Notes: generated by a model not told the origin, from the letters alone. A DNA stretch of 9,895 bases from Acidimicrobiia bacterium (GCA_009377735.1 WHTL01000130.1:1-9895); one strand, 5' to 3'. Positions 1 through 6,587 are shown, numbered from the stretch's first letter. Numbers and translations: made by a program.

Positions 1-1498
1 CGGTGTCCGTGTCGGCCAGAGCATCGATCACTGCGTCCACGTCGAACTCGATGCCAGGTCGTCGCCCGATGTATCGGCCGCTGAGATGCCCGATCACATC
101 GACGCTCGGATCAGAGATGGCAGTCAGCAGCCTCTCGGTCTGGTCGGCCTGGTCCAGATCGAAATGGGAGTGCACCGAAGCCACAGTCCAGTCGAAGGTC
201 GCCCGGAAGTCACTGTCGTAGTCGAGACTGCCGTCGGCGCCGATGTTGAGCTCACATCCCCAGAAGAGCCTGATCGAATCTCGGTCCGCCTCGACCCCGG
301 CTATACGTTCGCGGTGCTCCAGCATTTCCTCGGAAGTGGAGCCATTGATGGCCAGGTCTTCCCCATGGTCGGTGATGGCGACATAGGCGTAACCGCGGGA
401 GATGGCGGCGTCGACCATGTCCTCCAAGGAGGATCGTCCATCACCCGATTGGGTGGTGTGATAGTGGAGATCCCCCCTTATGTGCTCCAGGTTCACTAGG
501 TCGGGGAGGGCGTCTTCGGAGGCTGCCTCTATCTCTCCGGTGCCCTCCCGCAGGGGTGGTGGGATGTAGACCAGTTCGAGAGCCTCATAGACCTCCTCCT
601 CGGTCGTCGACGCCACCGTCTTCTTGCCCTCGTCCATCAACCCGTACTCGTTTAGGAGGAGGTCACGGTCGATGGCTCTCTGCCTGAGTGCGATATTGTG
701 GCTCTTGGACCCGGTGAAATAGAGGGTCGCGGCGCCGAATTGATCGGGGGTGACCACCCTGACATCCACCTGCAGACCGTCACGGTTGAGAATCGAGGTC
801 TTGGTGGAGCCGGATCCGACGATCTCGACCACGATGTCATGGTTGGCGACGTAATCCATGACCGGTTGGGGATCGTCGGAGGCAACCACGATGTCGATAT
901 CGCCGATGGTTTCCGAATAGCGGCGCAGACTTCCACAATGCTGTGCGGCCACAACTCCAGGCAAGGAGCGAAGGTTGTCGGCAAGTTCGCGGGCCAGACC
1001 CATCGCATCCCCGATAGGGGTGCGCCGATCCTTCCCGTGCAGACCAAGCCGTTCGATCGCCCTCCCGATCTTCTCCTCGCTGGTGGGGCCAAGTCCGGGG
1101 AGTTCCCGTAGCTGCTCGGAGGCGATCGCCTCCTGCAGGTCCTCCACCGTCTCGATCCCCAAATCGGAACGCATTAGCTTGAGTGTCTTCGGCCCCACAC
1201 CCGGAATCTTGGAGAGGGAGACAATGGACGGCGGATAGGCGGCACGGAGACGCTCCAACTTGTCCACCTTGGAGGTTTCGACCAGCTCCCTGATCTTGGC
1301 CGCCGTCGACTTTCCCACCCCCTTGATCTTGGTGAGTTCCGTCTGGGACATCTCGGCCAGCGCGCCGCTTACCCCCTCGATTCCCCCGATGGCATTCTCG
1401 TATGCCCGCACCTTGAATGACTGCGGACTCTCCTCCTCCAGAGTGGTGAGATCTGCCAGCTCGTGGAGCATACGAATGATGTCGCGGTTGGTGACCAT
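1..1498 (-). CDS. polX: DNA polymerase X family with C-terminal PHP domain (3' end cut by window edge)
   Basis: A family X DNA polymerase, the gap-filling type used in base-excision and end repair. 499 residues are visible; the family usually has about 570-580, so roughly the last 70-80 are missing. In order: an N-terminal helical region with helix-hairpin-helix motifs (IKGVGKSTAAKI at 58-69, IPGVGPKT at 98-105); the nucleotidyltransferase core with CGSLRR (188-193), catalytic GDIDIVV (D200 and D202), GSGSTK (228-233), third Asp D245 in VDV, and FTGSKSHN (261-268); then a PHP metallo-phosphoesterase domain from about 340 with DLHYH (343-347), TDHGED (376-381), CELNIG (415-420), SVHSH (441-445) and GHLSGR (470-475). 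All three polymerase aspartates and the PHP metal-ligand motifs are present, so both activities may be retained. PHP in bacterial PolX is linked to 3'-5' exonuclease or phosphatase activity. The ATG start gives a normal N-terminus. No good Shine-Dalgarno site precedes it. It is divergent from ftsH. Confidence 0.95.
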   Translation of the reverse strand, partial: MVTNRDIIRMLHELADLTTLEEESPQSFKVRAYENAIGGIEGVSGALAEMSQTELTKIKGVGKSTAAKIRELVETSKVDKLERLRAAYPPSIVSLSKIPGVGPKTLKLMRSDLGIETVEDLQEAIASEQLRELPGLGPTSEEKIGRAIERLGLHGKDRRTPIGDAMGLARELADNLRSLPGVVAAQHCGSLRRYSETIGDIDIVVASDDPQPVMDYVANHDIVVEIVGSGSTKTSILNRDGLQVDVRVVTPDQFGAATLYFTGSKSHNIALRQRAIDRDLLLNEYGLMDEGKKTVASTTEEEVYEALELVYIPPPLREGTGEIEAASEDALPDLVNLEHIRGDLHYHTTQSGDGRSSLEDMVDAAISRGYAYVAITDHGEDLAINGSTSEEMLEHRERIAGVEADRDSIRLFWGCELNIGADGSLDYDSDFRATFDWTVASVHSHFDLDQADQTERLLTAISDPSVDVIGHLSGRYIGRRPGIEFDVDAVIDALADTDT

Positions 1499-1504
1499 GC
1501 TCTG

Positions 1505-1510
1505 ACGTTA
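1505..1510 (-). promoter_or_regulatory. Possible -10 element (TAACGT) for leaderless polX transcription
   Basis: Read on the minus strand, TAACGT fits the TANNNT form of an actinobacterial -10 box and ends 6 bases before the polX ATG. That places a transcription start at or next to the start codon, which would explain the absent ribosome binding site. No convincing -35 hexamer is visible at 16-19 bp. A short motif like this occurs often by chance. Confidence 0.25.
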
Positions 1511-1568
1511 TCCCTGTCTATCGGAAAGTGCGCCCAACCGGTACCGTTGAACAGAAGGAAGCATATTC

Positions 1569-1572
1569 GGAG
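1569..1572 (+). promoter_or_regulatory. Ribosome binding site (GGAG) deciding the TTG start of ftsH
   Basis: GGAG lies 5 bases before TTG at 1578. No ATG sits at the 5' end of the frame, and this spaced site supports TTG as the start codon. A later in-frame GTG at 1644 has no such site. Confidence 0.65.
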
Positions 1573-1577
1573 ACAAG

Positions 1578-3557
1578 TTGACCACACGAGATAGAAGAGC
1601 CGACCAAAACGACGACAGGCCGCGGGAGTGGCGGGTCGAGGGCGTGCCTGATGAGGATGAGAAGTCGACCCGGTCGGGTTTCTCCAACCTTCCCGGCGGC
1701 AGTCGCTTTTGGTTGCTGGTGCTGGTCATGCTCGCCGTCAACTGGTTCGTTTTCTCCCAATTCACGTCTCCTCCCGAGCGGCTCTCCCTCTCCTACACGA
1801 CATTCGTCTCCGAGGTGGAGGAGGGCAATGTCATCGAAGTCGTGTCCACTGGAGACACCATTCAGGGAACCTTCGAAAGCGCCATAACCGACCCGTCACC
1901 AGACGAGGAAGCAGCCGACCCGGACCAAACCTACGAGCGTTTCCAAACGGAACGGCCCACCTTCGCCGAGGATGACCTGCTGGCAATGCTGGCCGCCAAC
2001 GACGTCGAGGTCAACGCCGAGCCAGCCGATGCCCCGCCACCCTTGTGGCAACAGATCGTCTTCGGTTTCGGCCCCACCCTCCTCCTCCTCTGGATCATCT
2101 TCTCGGTATTCCGCAGGGCAAGCGCTGGTCTCGGTGGCGGCATGGCGGGTCTGGGTCGCAGCCAGGCGAAACGTTATGACCATGCCGAGACCGCCAGAAC
2201 CTCCTTCGACGACGTTGCCGGGATCGAGGACGCAGAGGAGGAACTGGTGGAGATCGTCGACTTCCTGCGCAACCCCGAGAAGTACACTCGGCTCGGTGGA
2301 TCCATACCCAAGGGGGTGCTCCTCACCGGGATTCCCGGGACGGGTAAGACCCTCCTCGCCAGGGCGGTGGCCGGGGAGGCCGATGTCCCATTCTTCTCCA
2401 TGTCGGCCTCGGAGTTCATCGAGATGGTGGTCGGAGTGGGTGCGTCCCGAGTCCGAGATCTGTTCGAGCAGGCAAAGAAGGTTGCCCCGGCGATCATCTT
2501 TATCGATGAGCTCGATGCCATCGGGCGCGCCCGTGGCGGGAGCATGGCCATGGGTGGCCACGATGAGAGGGAGCAGACCCTCAACCAGATCCTCACCGAG
2601 ATGGACGGCTTCACCGGATCCGAGGGTGTCATCGTTATTGCCGCCACCAACCGCCCCGAGATCCTCGACCAGGCTCTCCTCCGACCGGGCCGATTCGATC
2701 GCCAGGTGGCGGTATCGCCCCCCGATCAGAGGGGACGCGCCGAGATCATAAAGGTGCACACCAGGGGCAAGCCCCTCGCCGACGACGTCGACATCGACGC
2801 CATCGCTTCTTCCACACCGGGAATGGTGGGCGCCGACCTGAGAAACCTTATCAACGAGGCAGCTCTGATGGCCGCCCGTCGCAGCCACGAGAAGATAGCC
2901 ATGGCCGACTTCACCGATGCGCTGGAGAAGGTGGTCCTCGGTACGGAGCGTCGCATCATGATGAGTGAGGACGAAAGGGAACGCACCGCCTACCACGAGT
3001 CGGGACATGCCCTGCTCGGGATGCTCCAACCGGGTGCCGACCCCGTCCGCAAGATCTCCATCATCCCCCGAGGTCGTGCCTTGGGCGTCACCTTCCAGAG
3101 CCCCGACGCCGACAAATACTCCTACAGCGAGGAGTACCTGCAGGGGAAGATCATCGGAATGCTCGGGGGTCGAGCTGCCGAAGAGGTGGTATTCGGCGCC
3201 ATCAGCACCGGAGCGGAGAATGACATGGTCCAAGCGACCGGTCTGGTCCGCAGCATGGTGGGGAAATGGGGGATGTCGGAGATCATCGGTCCAGTCGCGG
3301 TGTTCGATGAGCGTTCCACAGATGCCTTTGGACGTCCCCAGGTGTCTGAGCACACCCTGCGTCTGGTGGATGAAGAGATCCGAAGGATCAGCGATGCCTG
3401 CTATGACGATGCCATGAGGCTGATTGGCGAGAACCGCGACAAGTTGGAGGCACTCGCCCAGGCCCTCCTCGAGAAGGAAACGTTGGAAGAGGATGAGGCC
3501 TACAATGTTGCAGGTATCGACAGGGGGACCGCTGAGAATACGTCGGTGTCAGCCTGA
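1578..3557 (+). CDS. ftsH: ATP-dependent zinc metalloprotease FtsH
   Basis: A membrane-anchored AAA+ protease that extracts and degrades membrane and short-lived proteins as a hexamer. 659 residues, normal family length. A charged N-terminal tail is followed by TM1 (about 43-61), an extracytoplasmic domain (about 62-155) and TM2 (about 158-178). The AAA module follows: Walker A GIPGTGKT (251-258), pore loop EMVVGVG (282-288), Walker B IIFIDE (306-311), and a second region of homology with ATNRP and the arginine fingers R369 and R372. The peptidase has HESGH (473-477) as zinc ligands and catalytic Glu, with the third ligand D549 in GAEND. Two departures stand out. The pore-loop position that is Phe in E. 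coli FtsH (MFVG) is V284, and the Walker A second residue is Ile rather than Pro. Everything else needed for activity is intact. It probably shares a transcript with the DUF3352-type gene 63 bp downstream, unless the palindrome between them separates them. Confidence 0.97.
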   Translation: MTTRDRRADQNDDRPREWRVEGVPDEDEKSTRSGFSNLPGGSRFWLLVLVMLAVNWFVFSQFTSPPERLSLSYTTFVSEVEEGNVIEVVSTGDTIQGTFESAITDPSPDEEAADPDQTYERFQTERPTFAEDDLLAMLAANDVEVNAEPADAPPPLWQQIVFGFGPTLLLLWIIFSVFRRASAGLGGGMAGLGRSQAKRYDHAETARTSFDDVAGIEDAEEELVEIVDFLRNPEKYTRLGGSIPKGVLLTGIPGTGKTLLARAVAGEADVPFFSMSASEFIEMVVGVGASRVRDLFEQAKKVAPAIIFIDELDAIGRARGGSMAMGGHDEREQTLNQILTEMDGFTGSEGVIVIAATNRPEILDQALLRPGRFDRQVAVSPPDQRGRAEIIKVHTRGKPLADDVDIDAIASSTPGMVGADLRNLINEAALMAARRSHEKIAMADFTDALEKVVLGTERRIMMSEDERERTAYHESGHALLGMLQPGADPVRKISIIPRGRALGVTFQSPDADKYSYSEEYLQGKIIGMLGGRAAEEVVFGAISTGAENDMVQATGLVRSMVGKWGMSEIIGPVAVFDERSTDAFGRPQVSEHTLRLVDEEIRRISDACYDDAMRLIGENRDKLEALAQALLEKETLEEDEAYNVAGIDRGTAENTSVSA

Positions 3558-3564
3558 GTTTATG

Positions 3565-3582
3565 GGTACGACGCGTCGTACC
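3565..3582. promoter_or_regulatory. Perfect 18-bp palindrome between ftsH and the next gene
   Basis: GGTACGACGCGTCGTACC is a perfect inverted repeat with no loop, starting 8 bases after the ftsH stop and ending 38 bases before the next start. The absence of a loop and of a following T-run argues against an ordinary intrinsic terminator. The form suits an operator for a dimeric repressor, for example of the TetR type. The regulator is unknown and none is encoded nearby. Confidence 0.5.
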
Positions 3583-3595
3583 AACGAAACCTGAA

Positions 3596-3609
3596 ATATC
3601 ACGTGAAAT
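3596..3609. promoter_or_regulatory. Short palindrome TCACGTGA just upstream of the ribosome binding site
   Basis: The 8-bp core TCACGTGA (3599-3606) is perfect. With one mismatch on each arm the symmetry extends to 14 bp. It ends directly before the AGGAG ribosome binding site at 3610-3614, so a bound protein or RNA structure could affect translation or local transcription. It is short enough to be chance. Confidence 0.25.
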
Positions 3610-3620
3610 AGGAGCTAACG

Positions 3621-5552
3621 ATGACTTCCAATGACGGTGGGGACACCCCCGAACCGGAGAACATGCCACCCGAGGGTGGTGATGGTGCGCCGGGTGAGGA
3701 GACCCCGGAAACGGGTGACATCGAGGAGACCCGCGAGACCAGAGGTACTGACGAGACCCTCGAGACCAACGGTACCGAGGAGATCCCCGAGACCAGCGGC
3801 ACCGACGAGACCCTCGAGACCAGTGGTATCGAGGATGACGGCGGTCCGCTCGTAGGCGACGAGACCGAACCAGAGAACAAGCGGGGCCGGATGTGGGTTC
3901 CCGCCGCAATCGTGGGTGTCGTGGTCGTGCTCGGATTGGCAGCGTGGCTGTTCATCCCCCGAGCGGCTCCACCCCTTGCCCTCGCCGAGCGTCTTCCTGC
4001 TGACGCCCAGATATACGCCGAGCTCGACCTCGAGGCCCTGGGCTCCGACGAAACCAAGGAGTTCGTGGACCAGGTCATTCCACTTATTGAGGGTGTGACC
4101 GGCGAGCCTGTCGACTCCAATGAGCTGGGCGAGATGTTCGCGGCAGAGCTCGAGAAGGGTCTGGGCGATGTTGGACTCAATTTTGAAGAAGACATAAGCC
4201 CATGGCTCAGCTCTCGCATTGCCTTCGGTGTCTCCGGAATCGACCCGGAATCGTTCTCTGCGGAGTCGATGGCGGAGATGGAAGAAGCCCCCGAGGAGAT
4301 GGTGAGCGAAGTCCCCAACGTCGTGGTGATCGCCGCTGGGAAAGAGTCCGCCGAGCTCGACGAGTTTCTCACCAAGCTCGACGGTGCCCTGGAGGAGAGC
4401 GGCGCTCCCGCGATCGAGACTATCTCCATCGAAGGAAACGACATCCGGACCTTCTCCGATGAAGAGGCCAGCGCTGCATACGGGCGGGTAGGGTCCGATT
4501 TCGTATTTTCGGTCGCCGGGCCTGATGAAGACCCCACCGCACTGCTCACCGACCCCGACGCCCCCACGCTCGGTGAGGACGAGACCTTCCAGTCACTGAT
4601 GGGCGAAGTACCGGACGGAGCCCTCATTCGGTGGGGTGTGAGCGGGGATCTGGCTGCCTCGTTCACTGAGATGTCGGTTCCATGGAGTGGTGGCTACTTC
4701 GATCTTGTCGATGGTGACCTCGAGATCGGCTCGATGAGCCAGATCGAGGACGCTGAGTCGAATCCGCTCTCTGATCTGTGGGGTGATGAGCCTGTCGCTG
4801 CATCGCACATCCCTGCCGATAATTCTCTCTTCTATCTGCGTTTCGGGGCGATCGGTGATTTGATCCTCCAGGCCGTGGACATGATGGGTGAGCAGACACC
4901 CGAGATGGAGCAGGAGATCTCCGATTTCGAGGCCCAGAGTGGCTTCACCCTGGAGGAGATCATGGCCCTGTTCAACACCGACTCCGCCCTCGCTCTCGGT
5001 TGGCAGGGTGGCTCACCCACGCCCCTTGCGGCGCTCGTTGCGGTCGGCGATGGTGATCCCCAGGCCATAATCGAGCGTCTCGGCGCCCAGTTCGGATCGC
5101 TCGACGAGTCGATCCAACAGGAGGAGAACGGCTACAGCATGGCCGGCATGGGCGGTCTCTACTGGCGGGACAATGCCACCCTGGCCGTCTTCGGTCAGGA
5201 CGTACCGACCGAAATGCCGGAGGAGTCGCTTCTGGACTCGGAAGCATATGCCCGGGCCAGCGAGCTGGTAGCCGGTGAAGTGGTGTTCTTCCTCGATATT
5301 GATGCCGCGGTGGACCTGGCCGCCGGTCAGGGAGCAGCGATCGGTATGGAGGTGCCACCTGCCATCACCGAGTGCAACCCGTTCCACTTCGCCGCATCGG
5401 GCGTGGAGACTGACGGCGACCTGGTCCGTTCCGTCACACGTCTCGATGTGGAGGCGCCCGAGGGATGTGAGAGTGGCGCGACCGATACGGGCGACACCTC
5501 GGAGACCGACGACACCGCTGAGTCCACCACCGAGACCACGGCGGCCGGTTAG
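3621..5552 (+). CDS. Membrane-anchored exported protein of DUF3352 type with acidic repeat tail
   Basis: Function unknown. 643 residues, ATG preceded by AGGAG at 3610-3614 with a 6-base spacer. Residues 1-90 are very acidic and rich in Thr, Glu, Asp and Gly, including five 9-residue repeats (27-71). One membrane segment follows at about 92-112 after KRGR, so the acidic tail should be cytoplasmic and the rest outside. The ectodomain begins with LPADAQIYAELDLE (115-128), a pattern I associate with DUF3352 proteins of actinobacteria and cyanobacteria. It appears to contain two related halves: LPAD at 115 matches IPAD at 397, and the segments after each follow the same order. The only two cysteines, C585 and C616, could form one disulfide. 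The C-terminus is another Thr/Ser/Asp/Glu tail. Its position after ftsH suggests co-expression and perhaps a membrane quality-control link, which is inference. The DUF3352 assignment is from memory of motifs. Confidence 0.8.
   Translation: MTSNDGGDTPEPENMPPEGGDGAPGEETPETGDIEETRETRGTDETLETNGTEEIPETSGTDETLETSGIEDDGGPLVGDETEPENKRGRMWVPAAIVGVVVVLGLAAWLFIPRAAPPLALAERLPADAQIYAELDLEALGSDETKEFVDQVIPLIEGVTGEPVDSNELGEMFAAELEKGLGDVGLNFEEDISPWLSSRIAFGVSGIDPESFSAESMAEMEEAPEEMVSEVPNVVVIAAGKESAELDEFLTKLDGALEESGAPAIETISIEGNDIRTFSDEEASAAYGRVGSDFVFSVAGPDEDPTALLTDPDAPTLGEDETFQSLMGEVPDGALIRWGVSGDLAASFTEMSVPWSGGYFDLVDGDLEIGSMSQIEDAESNPLSDLWGDEPVAASHIPADNSLFYLRFGAIGDLILQAVDMMGEQTPEMEQEISDFEAQSGFTLEEIMALFNTDSALALGWQGGSPTPLAALVAVGDGDPQAIIERLGAQFGSLDESIQQEENGYSMAGMGGLYWRDNATLAVFGQDVPTEMPEESLLDSEAYARASELVAGEVVFFLDIDAAVDLAAGQGAAIGMEVPPAITECNPFHFAASGVETDGDLVRSVTRLDVEAPEGCESGATDTGDTSETDDTAESTTETTAAG
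3699..3833 (+). repeat. Five tandem 27-bp coding repeats (acidic 9-residue unit)
   Basis: Five contiguous in-frame 27-bp units start at 3699, 3726, 3753, 3780 and 3807. They encode ETPETGDIE, ETRETRGTD, ETLETNGTE, EIPETSGTD and ETLETSGIE. The first copy is the most diverged; the third and fifth are most alike. The copies lie in the predicted cytoplasmic tail of the DUF3352-type protein. Copy number is likely to vary between strains. Confidence 0.9.
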
Positions 5553-5555
5553 AGG

Positions 5556-5768
5556 CTATTCGGATGGGATCGAGGAGCTAATCTCCTCGATCCCATCGCT
5601 ACGGTCACACCAGCGACACGTCACCGAATCGACGGTCCGCTCCAGGATCTCCTCCTCTTCGATGTTCAACTCTCCCCCCAGGGAGTAGTGATGGAACCGG
5701 CGTCGCACCACCGAGTCGACCACATCGAAGCGGGTCTTGTTCCCACAATTTGCACACCGATAGGCCAT
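5556..5768 (-). CDS. Small zinc-ribbon protein (70 aa), conserved-hypothetical type
   Basis: Function unknown. The 70-residue product starts MAYRCANCGNKTRF and has two CxxC knuckles, C5-C8 and C51-C54 (TCRWC), which would bind one zinc. Between them is a basic patch (RRRFHHYSLGG, 22-32) and then a run of four glutamates in NIEEEEIL. The size and layout resemble small rubredoxin-like or zinc-ribbon proteins that bind nucleic acid or protein, but I cannot place the family. The open frame continues upstream to 6122, but that part shows no protein-like pattern and would cross the metallothionein gene, so the ATG before the first knuckle is chosen. Its ribosome binding site is weak. A TATACA box on the minus strand (5791-5796) could be its -10. 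It is convergent with the DUF3352-type gene (stops 3 bp apart), and its last codons double as the hairpin at 5563-5597. Confidence 0.8.
   Translation of the reverse strand: MAYRCANCGNKTRFDVVDSVVRRRFHHYSLGGELNIEEEEILERTVDSVTCRWCDRSDGIEEISSSIPSE
5563..5597. terminator. 15-bp perfect stem-loop, likely bidirectional terminator overlapping a coding end
   Basis: GATGGGATCGAGGAG (5563-5577) pairs perfectly with 5583-5597 around the 5-base loop CTAAT. It begins 10 bases after the stop of the DUF3352-type gene, and on the other strand it lies inside the zinc-ribbon gene, encoding residues 58-69. Neither side has a T-run, which is common for terminators in high-GC actinobacteria. A convergent-gene terminator is the most likely role. 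Confidence 0.75.
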
Positions 5769-5868
5769 CGGTGGCAGCCTAACCACGAGTTGTATACGGC
5801 AGACACATGCGACTTGGGATGACGGGGTTTCGATGGACCGGAAAAGGGTACTTCTGAACAGCACATGG

Positions 5869-5874
5869 AAGGAG
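5869..5874 (+). promoter_or_regulatory. Strong ribosome binding site (AAGGAG) for the metallothionein-like gene
   Basis: AAGGAG lies 5 bases before the ATG at 5880. It decides between two in-frame ATG codons: the one at 5865 would place this site inside the coding region and has no site of its own. Confidence 0.7.
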
Positions 5875-5879
5875 CCCCA

Positions 5880-6020
5880 ATGGAATGCATGCACGAAATG
5901 TGTACCTGTCAGCACGGAAACGAGTTCTGCAGCGATTTCTGTAGGGAACAGGCCGCAATACCTCCAGACCCGTCCGTGCCGTGCGGATGTGGCCATCCGG
6001 AGTGTGCCGGCACCGCCTGA
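5880..6020 (+). CDS. Bacterial metallothionein-like protein (46 aa)
   Basis: A tiny cysteine-rich protein predicted to bind zinc, cadmium or copper in the cytoplasm. It has 46 residues, 8 of them cysteine (C3, C8, C10, C17, C21, C35, C37, C42), with His at 5, 12 and 39. The order MCTC, then EFCSDFC, then CGCGHPEC matches the SmtA/BmtA bacterial metallothionein pattern: a CxC pair, an aromatic-CS-x-x-C helix knuckle, and a C-terminal CxCxHxxC. It is slightly shorter than cyanobacterial SmtA (about 56). An optimal ribosome binding site supports this start. The neighbours are the divergent zinc-ribbon gene, 111 bp away, and the sigma factor gene 60 bp downstream. No SmtB/ArsR-type operator or regulator gene is visible. 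Family assignment is by pattern recognition; metal preference cannot be read from the sequence. Confidence 0.85.
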   Translation: MECMHEMCTCQHGNEFCSDFCREQAAIPPDPSVPCGCGHPECAGTA

Positions 6021-6080
6021 GTCACCTCCGACACCCAGCCGCAACCTCACAATTCCTAGCTTTGATGCGTCTACAGAGTG

Positions 6081-6587
6081 ATGGAAGCCAAACTCCCATT
6101 CGAAGACGTCGTCATCGACCACGGGATCACGGTGCTACGCGTTTGTCGTGCGGTGGTCGGTCCGGTGGATGCGGATGACGCCTGGTCGGAGGCATTCCTC
6201 TCCGCCATGAGGGCGTACCCCAACCTACCTTCTGACGCCAACGTGCAGGCGTGGCTGGTGACCATCGCCCACCGCAAGGCGATCGACATATTGCGACGTA
6301 GCCAACGCGGCGCGGTCCCTGTCGAGAACGTCCCAGAGACGGTTTCCACGATGGGCGTGCCGGACATCGGCGACACGCACGTCTGGCAGCAGCTCAGACG
6401 ACTTCCCGACAAACAGAGACAGGCAATCGCCTATCACCACGTTGCGGGTCTGTCCTATGACGACGTCGCAGAGATCCTGGGCGGTACCGCGGCCGCTGCA
6501 CGACGCGCCGCTTCGGATGGGATCAGGTCTCTACGAAACAGACTCAGCACATTGGCCACAGGAGAACTTCATGAGCACCACAGATAG
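6081..6587 (+). CDS. ECF-like RNA polymerase sigma factor, paired with an Ogt gene
   Basis: A small sigma-70 family factor that would direct RNA polymerase to a restricted set of promoters. 168 residues from ATG at 6081; a GTG at 6078 directly before it is an alternative start. Region 2 spans about 7-75 and includes DADDAWSEAFLSAMRAY and the conserved end AWLVTIAHRKAIDILRR (57-73). Region 4 is about 103-152 with LPDKQRQAIAYHHVAGLSYDDVA and a helix-turn-helix. Its recognition helix is odd: GGTAAAARRAASDGIRSLR instead of the usual TVKSRxxRARxxLR type, so its promoters may differ from standard ECF sites. No clear ribosome binding site is present, so it may rely on read-through or leaderless initiation. 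Its end overlaps the ogt start by 17 bp. No transmembrane or zinc-containing anti-sigma gene adjoins it. The Ogt protein is therefore the natural candidate partner, by inference from arrangement. Confidence 0.9.
   Translation: MEAKLPFEDVVIDHGITVLRVCRAVVGPVDADDAWSEAFLSAMRAYPNLPSDANVQAWLVTIAHRKAIDILRRSQRGAVPVENVPETVSTMGVPDIGDTHVWQQLRRLPDKQRQAIAYHHVAGLSYDDVAEILGGTAAAARRAASDGIRSLRNRLSTLATGELHEHHR
6560..6564 (+). promoter_or_regulatory. Ribosome binding site (AGGAG) for ogt inside the sigma gene
   Basis: AGGAG ends 6 bases before ATG at 6571 and lies within the sigma coding region. It fixes the ogt start and rules out a longer product reading from 6442. A ribosome finishing the sigma gene would pass or release over this start, so translational coupling is likely. 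Confidence 0.75.

Noticed and set aside
1896..3353. Long minus-strand open frame (485 codons) opposite ftsH
   Set aside because: It lies wholly antisense to a clear FtsH gene, has no family pattern, and is explained by the codon bias of high-GC coding DNA.
3699..3833. Possible CRISPR array
   Set aside because: The repeats are contiguous without spacers, in frame, and clearly coding.
3599..4666. Minus-strand open frame (355 codons) rich in Ser and Pro
   Set aside because: It mirrors the acidic repeat gene; the Ser/Pro/Val repeats are the antisense reading of the 27-bp units.
6041..6072. Possible ECF-type autoregulatory promoter (GCAACC ... GCGTCT) before the sigma gene
   Set aside because: The spacing of about 20 bases or more is too long for an ECF promoter and the -35 match is poor.
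5833..6081. 82-codon plus-strand frame overlapping the metallothionein
   Set aside because: Its product is low-complexity (Pro/Thr/Ser) with no motif, while the other frame gives a clear cysteine-rich family pattern with a strong ribosome binding site.
5769..6122. Upstream extension of the zinc-ribbon frame to a 188-residue product
   Set aside because: The added part shows no protein-like pattern and lies opposite the metallothionein gene; the CxxC protein begins naturally at ATG 5768.
6442..6570. Longer N-terminus for the Ogt protein
   Set aside because: This stretch is the sigma factor gene read in another frame; AGGAG and ATG at 6571 give the natural start.
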